This document shows, in pieces, positions 59,346 through 64,000 of a stretch of 64,000 bases of DNA; the first letter of the stretch is position 1; each line of letters starts with the position of its first letter. Made by a program: the position numbers and the translations under genes. The DNA comes from Maricaulis sp965228215. GTDB lineage: Bacteria; Pseudomonadota; Alphaproteobacteria; Caulobacterales; Maricaulaceae. The DNA is taken from NCBI GenBank assembly GCA_965228215.1, contig OZ245800.1:2790001-2854000 (forward strand), given 5' to 3'. The notes beneath the pieces are model-generated. The model ran no database searches, had not been told where the DNA came from, and saw only the letters and a program-made list of their open reading frames with translations.

Positions 59346-59873
59346 TCAGGCGTCGACGTTGGCGCTGCGGATTTCCGCCGCAAGTGCGCCCTTGGGTCCT
59401 TCCACGCAACGGACCTGCAGCACTTCGCCCGGCTGCACGTCCTCAAGTCCTGCCCGACGCAGCGTCGCCGCGTGGAGGAAGACATCGCCCTCGACCTCGT
59501 CACAGGTCACGAAGCCGTATCCGCGCAGCGGATCGAACCATTTCACGACCGAGGAACAGAATGGTGCATTGACCGCGGCGTTGGGGTGGAAGCGGCGGGG
59601 ACGCGCCGGTGCCTGGGCGTCGCCGCCCGACATTTCCACGATCTCGATGGCCTGGCGGCCCTTGTCGCCCTTTACAGCCTTGCAGACCACGCTGGCATTG
59701 GGGAGTGCCGGACCGTGCCCGTATCTCCGCAGACAACTTGCGTGAAGAAGGATGTCGCCCTGACCGTCATTTGCGTCGATGAAGCCGTAACCGCGTGCCG
59801 GATCATACCATTTCACGCGCCCTTCGAGACGATACACTTCGGTATCATCGAAAACTTCCTGGACAAGAACCAT
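59346..59873 (-). CDS. Double cold-shock-domain protein
   Basis: This 175-residue protein contains two cold-shock domains (about 16-80 and 107-172), joined by a proline-rich linker. Each has the RNP1-type strand: VKWYDPARGYGFIDAND with DILLHAS, and VKWFDPLRGYGFVTCDE with DVFLHAA. It binds single-stranded RNA or DNA. Caulobacter CspC and CspD have the same double build and are induced in stationary phase rather than by cold. ATG 59873 fits the conserved N-terminus. About 65 bp upstream lies a perfect CtrA-type box. Confidence 0.92.
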   Translation of the reverse strand: MVLVQEVFDDTEVYRLEGRVKWYDPARGYGFIDANDGQGDILLHASCLRRYGHGPALPNASVVCKAVKGDKGRQAIEIVEMSGGDAQAPARPRRFHPNAAVNAPFCSSVVKWFDPLRGYGFVTCDEVEGDVFLHAATLRRAGLEDVQPGEVLQVRCVEGPKGALAAEIRSANVDA

Positions 59874-59935
59874 AACGATGCTCGCTTTGACTACTAGACA
59901 ACCCTCAAGAGAATATTGGTACACGGATTCCTAGG

Positions 59936-59950
59936 TTAAGAGAAGATTAA
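59936..59950 (-). promoter_or_regulatory. CtrA-type binding site upstream of the cold-shock gene
   Basis: TTAA (59936-59939), seven bases, TTAA (59947-59950) is an exact match to the CtrA full-site core TTAA-N7-TTAA. It lies 63-77 bp upstream of the cold-shock start codon, in promoter position. Confidence 0.65.
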
Positions 59951-60087
59951 TGGCCCATTTAGTTGCTTAACCGGCCCGCAAGATTTGGTATCTGCGAGCC
60001 ATTCTCAACGCGGTAAACACAATATGTAGCGGTCGCAAAATGCGAGCACCGCAAAGATTTGAGAAATCTTCGAGAATTTGGGGATAT

Positions 60088-60113
60088 AAAAAATTCGCCT
60101 TTTACGCGAATTT
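60088..60113 (-). terminator. Rho-independent terminator of the QueD-like gene
   Basis: On the minus strand AAATTCGC pairs with GCGAATTT around a 7-base loop (plus-strand 60091-60098 and 60106-60113) and is followed at once by a run of T. It lies about 105 bp after the gene's stop codon. Confidence 0.65.
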
Positions 60114-60216
60114 CGGGTGTGGAAAACGCTCGAAAACGGGAGGAAACACTGTTCACTTCCCCTCGCGAGTCACATATCCAGACGAGCTTTTTTGCCGAAA
60201 TAGCCGGAATAACAGC

Positions 60217-60726
60217 CTATTCCGAGTCCAACTCTCGGTGCAGTTTTTCGCTTGTGACGAGTTTTTCGACGGCGTCCATGCTGCGATAAATGCCCGAATT
60301 GGAACCGTGCTCGGAACATTCAACGGATTCGACCCAGCAGCGACCACCCGTCATCTCCCGGACAATCTCGTTGGCCTTGTGAAAGGCCATCTCGGCGACA
60401 CGCTCACAGCTGGTGCCCGGAACCACTCTCACACGCGCGATACCGCGCTCACCGAGTGCAACCAGGGCCTCGCGTTCCGGATCATCCTCGGCCACGAGCA
60501 GCGTGTGATCGAACATCTCGTGCAGCCAGGCCCGGATCTCGCCAAAACCACCGCGTCCGAAATCTAGCACCCAGCCCCTCTTGTCGAGCTGTTCAGCCGC
60601 AAAGACAAAGTGGAAGCCCAGGGAATATCCGTGCAGCAAATGGCAATCACTGTCGGCGGCCCATTGCCGCGACGTGCAGGAGAGTCCCCGCTCATTGCCA
60701 TAGGTCTTGGTCGACAGGTGCGCCAT
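60217..60726 (-). CDS. Divergent 6-carboxytetrahydropterin synthase/6-pyruvoyl-tetrahydropterin synthase family protein
   Basis: This 169-residue T-fold protein resembles QueD. The segment DCHLLHGYSLGFHFVFAA aligns with the usual C-x3-HGH-x-Y region, VLDFGRGGFGEIRAWLHEMFDHTLL with the DF-x-LK and DH regions, and VPGTSCERVAEMAFHKANEI with the PT-x-E helix. But HGH is changed to HGY, and the first zinc histidine region (normally AAHRL) reads TSRQW. It therefore belongs to a variant subgroup, and queuosine-precursor synthesis should not be assumed. No queC or queE is near. GGAG lies about 8 bases before ATG 60726. Confidence 0.82.
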   Translation of the reverse strand: MAHLSTKTYGNERGLSCTSRQWAADSDCHLLHGYSLGFHFVFAAEQLDKRGWVLDFGRGGFGEIRAWLHEMFDHTLLVAEDDPEREALVALGERGIARVRVVPGTSCERVAEMAFHKANEIVREMTGGRCWVESVECSEHGSNSGIYRSMDAVEKLVTSEKLHRELDSE

Positions 60727-60830
60727 GCATTTGCTCCGACGCCGGTTACCGGCTCTGCCATTGTCTCACCCCGGCAGGCCGTCCGGCAATCCCGGTCGGT
60801 GTGTACATTCGGTCTGGCGGGAAGCCCAGT

Positions 60831-60905
60831 TGGCACGCCCTAGGGGAATCGAACCCCTCTTTCCAGGTTGAAAACCTGGCGTCCTAACCGATAGACGAAG
60901 GGCGC
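60831..60905 (-). tRNA. tRNA-Glu(TTC)
   Basis: The minus strand gives a cloverleaf with acceptor GCGCCCT paired to AGGGCGT (terminal G-U), anticodon stem CCAGG/CCTGG around anticodon TTC reading GAA, and T arm AGGGG-TTCGATT-CCCCT. The CCA is encoded. Confidence 0.97.
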
Positions 60906-60971
60906 GCGGCTGGGAGGCCGTCGTATATAAAAGCCCGGGCTCTGTTGCAAGCCGGTGATGTGAAAAAAACA

Positions 60972-62783
60972 TCAGTCAGCTGCAGCTAGATCCTCCAGAT
61001 GCAGCTGAACGCGTCTCTGGCCGCGCCATTCATCGAGCTTGATACGGCCTGCAGCATGGTATCGACGCTCGTCACAGGCCAGCAATGCCTCGCCGATCGG
61101 CGTGTCTGCACACCGGAAGCAGATCCCGGACACCTTGCCCCCTGCCCGGTCATCCAGGGTGAAGCGCACATGATCGCTGCCGACGCGTTGGGCGAAGCTC
61201 ACACGCAGGTCCGCAAGACAGAATCGCGGCTCGGCATTGCCCTGGCCGAACGGGGCGGCCGAGCGGATTGATTCCACCAGTTCGACATCCACCGCCTGCG
61301 GCAGGACCAGGCCATCGAGGAAGAGCGCGTTGGCATCGCGGGCCTCGGCCAGTTCCGGGGCCAGGCGCGCGTCGAGAAACTCCGTCAGCGCATTGATGCC
61401 TTCGGCCGGAACGGTCAGCCCGCCCGCCATCGCATGCCCGCCTCCGCTGATCAGCAGGCCGGCCTCGCGCGCGGCTGATATGGCCGCGCCCAGATTGACG
61501 CCATGAACCGAACGCCCGGAACCCTTGCCGAGCGGCGGGTCTGCAGCCTCGTCTATTCCGATCACGATCGCGGGCTTGCCGAAGCGGTCCTTTACACGCC
61601 CGGCGACGATGCCGATGACGCCGGCATGCCAGCCGCGCCCCGCGGCAATCAGCACTCCGCGATCCTCAGACTGGGGGCCGCACTGGGCGATCGCGGCATC
61701 CAGCACATCCGCCTCGATCTGGCGGCGTTCGGCATTGAAACCGTCGAGCTTGCCCGCGAGGTCAGCCGCCAGCGCTTCGTCGTCGGTCGTCAGTAGCTGG
61801 ACGCCGAGATCGGCCTGGCCGACACGACCTCCGGCATTGATCCGGGGGCCGACCAGGAAACCGGCATGATAGGGCGTCGGCTGGTCCTGGCCGATTCCGG
61901 ACACGACCGCCAGCGCCCGCAGGCCAGGCCATTGCCAACGCGCCATCACTTTCAACCCCTGGGCCACGATGGCGCGATTAAGCCCTGTGAGCGGCACCAC
62001 GTCGCAAATCGTGCCCAGGCAGGCCAGATCCATCATCGCGATCAGATCGGGCTCTGTGACCGTCTCGAAACGCCCCCTGCGACGCCCTTCGCGATTGAGC
62101 GCAGCGAGAAACACGAAAGTGACGCCGGCCGCGGCCAGGTGGCCGCACCCGGACTCATCATCCGGACGGTTCGGATTCACCAGCGCAGCTGCCGGCGGCG
62201 CCTCGCCATCCATCAGGTGGTGATCGATGACGATCACATCCAGGCCGATCGCCTCGGCGTGTTTCAGGGCGTCTTCGGCCGCGGCGCCGCAATCGACGGT
62301 CACGACCAGTTCGGTGCCGCGCTCCTTCAGCCGGTCGAAGGCCTGAACATTGGGACCGTAACCCTCTGCGATACGGTCGGGCACGTAATGATCGAACTCG
62401 GCGCCCACACCGCGTGCCCAACGCATCAGCTGCGCCGCCGAAGTGGCACCGTCGACATCATAATCGGCGAACACGGTGATCCTGCGCCCCGCTTCCACCG
62501 CATCCCAGACCAGGCCAGCAGCCAGATCCATGTCGGCGAAACTGGACGGATCGGGGAAACTGTCCCGCATGCGCGGGTCGAGGAAACCGGCGGCGTCATC
62601 GGGCGCGACCCCGCGCCCCGCCAGGACACGGGCCAGCAGATCCGGAATACCCTGTTCACGGGCCATCCGGACGACATCGGTTTCGTCGAAATTGCGGGCC
62701 CGCCAGGGACGTCCGCTCAGGGAGGAAGAGACGCCCAGCATGCAGGCGTCGTCCCGTCTCTCCCTGAGAATATCGTCCGGCAT
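60972..62783 (-). CDS. recJ: Single-stranded-DNA-specific exonuclease RecJ
   Basis: This 603-residue 5'-3' ssDNA exonuclease acts in recombination and mismatch repair. DHH-family motifs are in order: VFADYDVDGATSAAQL near residue 105, VTVDCG near residue 160, VIVIDHHLMDG near residue 182, ACLGTICDVVPL, then the DHHA1 motif SGGGHAMAGGL near residue 450 and a C-terminal OB fold. AGGAG stands before ATG 62783, which lies 7 bp after the glpX stop, so the two genes form an operon. Length is typical. Confidence 0.95.
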   Translation of the reverse strand: MPDDILRERRDDACMLGVSSSLSGRPWRARNFDETDVVRMAREQGIPDLLARVLAGRGVAPDDAAGFLDPRMRDSFPDPSSFADMDLAAGLVWDAVEAGRRITVFADYDVDGATSAAQLMRWARGVGAEFDHYVPDRIAEGYGPNVQAFDRLKERGTELVVTVDCGAAAEDALKHAEAIGLDVIVIDHHLMDGEAPPAAALVNPNRPDDESGCGHLAAAGVTFVFLAALNREGRRRGRFETVTEPDLIAMMDLACLGTICDVVPLTGLNRAIVAQGLKVMARWQWPGLRALAVVSGIGQDQPTPYHAGFLVGPRINAGGRVGQADLGVQLLTTDDEALAADLAGKLDGFNAERRQIEADVLDAAIAQCGPQSEDRGVLIAAGRGWHAGVIGIVAGRVKDRFGKPAIVIGIDEAADPPLGKGSGRSVHGVNLGAAISAAREAGLLISGGGHAMAGGLTVPAEGINALTEFLDARLAPELAEARDANALFLDGLVLPQAVDVELVESIRSAAPFGQGNAEPRFCLADLRVSFAQRVGSDHVRFTLDDRAGGKVSGICFRCADTPIGEALLACDERRYHAAGRIKLDEWRGQRRVQLHLEDLAAAD

Positions 62784-62790
62784 GGCGCTC

Positions 62791-63744
62791 CTAGCCGATC
62801 GGGCGGGCGGACCGCACGCGGCGGACCGAGCGGTCGGAGGAATCGAGCAGAAGCGTGTGCGTATGCACCTGGCCATTGGCCGTGCGGACACCTTCCACCA
62901 GATCGCCGTCCGTGACGCCGGTAGCGACGAAGAGGCAGTCTTCCGACGCAAGCTCCATCAAATCATATTTCCGATCGAGATCGGTCACGCCAACACGGGC
63001 CGCACGTGCGCGCTCGTCATCGGTACGGAAATGCAGGCGGGCCTGCATCTGGCCGCCGATGCAGCGCAGGGCCGAGGCCGCCAGCACGCCCTCGGGCGCA
63101 CCGCCGCGACCGATATACATGTCGACGCCGGTTCCCAGGCCCGCGGCACCCATGGCACCCGCCACATCGCCGTCGGAGATCAGGCGCACACGGGCACCGA
63201 CGGATTTCACGCCGTCGATGATGTATTGATGCCGCTCGCGCTCAAGCACGCAGACCGTGATCTCCGAGGCCGACACGCCCTTGGCCTTGGCGAGATTGGT
63301 CACATTCTCGGCCGGCGTGGCATCGAGATCGATCACGCCGTCAGCATAGCCGGGTCCGATCGCGATCTTGTCCATATAGGTGTCCGGCGCATGCAGCAGG
63401 CCGCCGCGCGGACTGAAGGAGACCACAGCGAGGGCGTTGGGCATGCCCTTCGCCGTCAGCGTCGTGCCTTCCAGCGGATCCAGCGCGATGTCGATGGCCG
63501 GACCCTCGCCGGTACCGACTTCCTCGCCGATGAACAGCATAGGTGCCTCATCGCGCTCGCCCTCGCCGATCACGATACGGCCCTGCATCGGCATGGCGTT
63601 GAGACCATTGCGCAGAGCGTCTACGGCAGCCTGGTCGGCCGATTCCTTTTCGCCCAGCCCGATCCAGGACGATGCCGCAATCGCGGCATTCTCTGCGGCA
63701 CGCACGGCCTGGAAGGCCAGATTTGTCAGCGCGCTATCGCTCAT
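62791..63744 (-). CDS. glpX: Class II fructose-1,6-bisphosphatase GlpX
   Basis: This 317-residue Li-sensitive, metal-dependent phosphatase of gluconeogenesis shows GRIVIGEGERDEAPMLFIGEEVG near residue 60, the phosphatase core IDIALDPLEGTTLTAKGMPNA near residue 85, GRGGAPEGVLAASALRCIGG near residue 210, and DCLFVATGVTDGDLVEGV near residue 270. GGAG precedes ATG 63744; an in-frame GTG at 63753 is less likely. It leads recJ, and a LacI-type palindrome lies 56-69 bp upstream. Confidence 0.96.
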   Translation of the reverse strand: MSDSALTNLAFQAVRAAENAAIAASSWIGLGEKESADQAAVDALRNGLNAMPMQGRIVIGEGERDEAPMLFIGEEVGTGEGPAIDIALDPLEGTTLTAKGMPNALAVVSFSPRGGLLHAPDTYMDKIAIGPGYADGVIDLDATPAENVTNLAKAKGVSASEITVCVLERERHQYIIDGVKSVGARVRLISDGDVAGAMGAAGLGTGVDMYIGRGGAPEGVLAASALRCIGGQMQARLHFRTDDERARAARVGVTDLDRKYDLMELASEDCLFVATGVTDGDLVEGVRTANGQVHTHTLLLDSSDRSVRRVRSARPIG

Positions 63745-63799
63745 AGAAGTCACTCCAATCCATCAGATTTGTTTGCGCGAGGCCCTTGCCTCGTGGAAA

Positions 63800-63813
63800 T
63801 GTTATCGCTAACA
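63800..63813. promoter_or_regulatory. LacI-family-type operator upstream of glpX
   Basis: TGTTATCGCTAACA is a 14-bp palindrome with one mismatched pair and the central CG typical of LacI/GalR-family operators. It lies between the end of the upstream gene and glpX, in promoter position. Confidence 0.55.
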
Positions 63814-63834
63814 AGCACAAAATGCGAGCCCGAT

Positions 63835-64000
63835 CTACTCCGGCGGTGTCGTACGCTCCTGGGCGTCGGCAATGAAGTCTTCGGCACTAGTCGTTGCGGT
63901 GCGGCCGGATTCGGCATGCCCGGCTTCCATGGCCTCGCGTTGCTGCAGGACATTGACCTGGCCAGCGGCCAGCTCGGCCTGTTCCTCGGACCCGAGACGA
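63835..64000 (-). CDS. C-terminal end of an unidentified protein (partial, runs off right edge)
   Basis: An open frame enters from the right edge and stops at TAG 63835-63837, giving about 54 residues. The visible end is rich in Ala, Glu and Gln (AELAAGQVNVLQQREAMEAGHAESGR, then TSAEDFIADAQERTTPPE). No family can be assigned from this tail. It lies 90 bp upstream of glpX in the same direction. Confidence 0.6.
   Translation of the reverse strand, partial: RLGSEEQAELAAGQVNVLQQREAMEAGHAESGRTATTSAEDFIADAQERTTPPE

Larger units (their letters stand above)
59874..60216. other. AT-rich intergenic region between the cold-shock gene and the QueD-like gene
   Basis: This 343-bp stretch contains the CtrA-type box (59936-59950), an inverted pair GGTTAAG/CTTAACC (59934-59940, 59966-59972), a small perfect hairpin AAGATTT/AAATCTT (60054-60070), and the terminator of the QueD-like gene. 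It is markedly richer in A and T than the genes around it. Frames crossing it on the plus strand continue as shadows over the QueD-like gene, so no protein gene is called. Confidence 0.65.

Noticed and set aside
60040..60567. A 175-codon plus-strand frame beginning in the AT-rich gap
   Set aside because: Most of it is antisense to the QueD-like gene, and it has no ribosome site or recognisable domain.

Overview
The window is GC-rich, gene-dense chromosomal DNA, and its content points to a Caulobacterales/Hyphomonadaceae-type alphaproteobacterium (Maricaulis or Oceanicaulis-like). The clues are a PopA-like degenerate diguanylate cyclase beside mfd, a perfect TTAA-N7-TTAA CtrA-type box, a double cold-shock-domain protein, an NDUFS4-type complex I accessory subunit, and the SdhE, DUF502 and glpX-recJ neighbourhoods. 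The genus is inference. I saw no prophage, insertion sequence, CRISPR array, rRNA or plasmid gene.

Layout. 1-3.5 kb: a zinc-type ABC/ZrgA cluster (DUF3299, FtsX-like permease, ATPase, ZrgA) divergent from a MerC-domain gene, with a Zur-like box between them. 3.5-15.2 kb: an XRE regulator, msrPQ, an alpha/beta hydrolase, glutathione-dependent formaldehyde dehydrogenase, an M14 carboxypeptidase, a short BLUF photosensor, an M2 (ACE-like) peptidase, a TetR/sterol-desaturase pair and a HupE/UreJ protein.

15.2-28.1 kb: the centrepiece, a 13-gene co-directional and mostly overlapping operon. kynA, kynB and kynU convert tryptophan to anthranilate. A benzoate-CoA-ligase-type enzyme (last gene) can make 2-aminobenzoyl-CoA, which a flavin monooxygenase/Old-Yellow-Enzyme fusion can hydroxylate and reduce. 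A crotonase/3-hydroxyacyl-CoA dehydrogenase fusion, an SDR, a second crotonase, an acyl-CoA dehydrogenase, a hot-dog thioesterase and a Rid-family protein can complete deamination, ring opening and beta-oxidation. A MarR regulator is encoded inside the operon, and a perfect 16-bp palindrome sits on the predicted -10 of the kynA promoter. No thiolase is present in the window.

28.1-42.5 kb: a stand-alone Lrp/AsnC RAM-domain protein, sdaA, a DUF4344 protein, an RND efflux pair, scoA/scoB interrupted by a lipoprotein gene, a YihY/BrkB protein, a WYL regulator, a pentapeptide-repeat protein and a CaiB/BaiF-type protein. 42.6-55 kb: PopA-like protein, mfd, sdhE, recG, DUF502, DUF3089, kdsA and a photolyase; kdsA and the photolyase diverge around an inverted repeat. 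55-64 kb: a cysK-sseA-metC-like sulfur operon, tRNA-Arg, an NDUFS4-like gene, tRNA-Pro, DUF192, the double cold-shock gene with its CtrA box, a divergent QueD-like gene, tRNA-Glu, recJ, glpX with a LacI-type operator, and the end of an unknown gene.

Both ends of the window cut genes. Starts were chosen from visible Shine-Dalgarno sequences and overlaps. All functional calls come from motif recognition by eye, without database searches.
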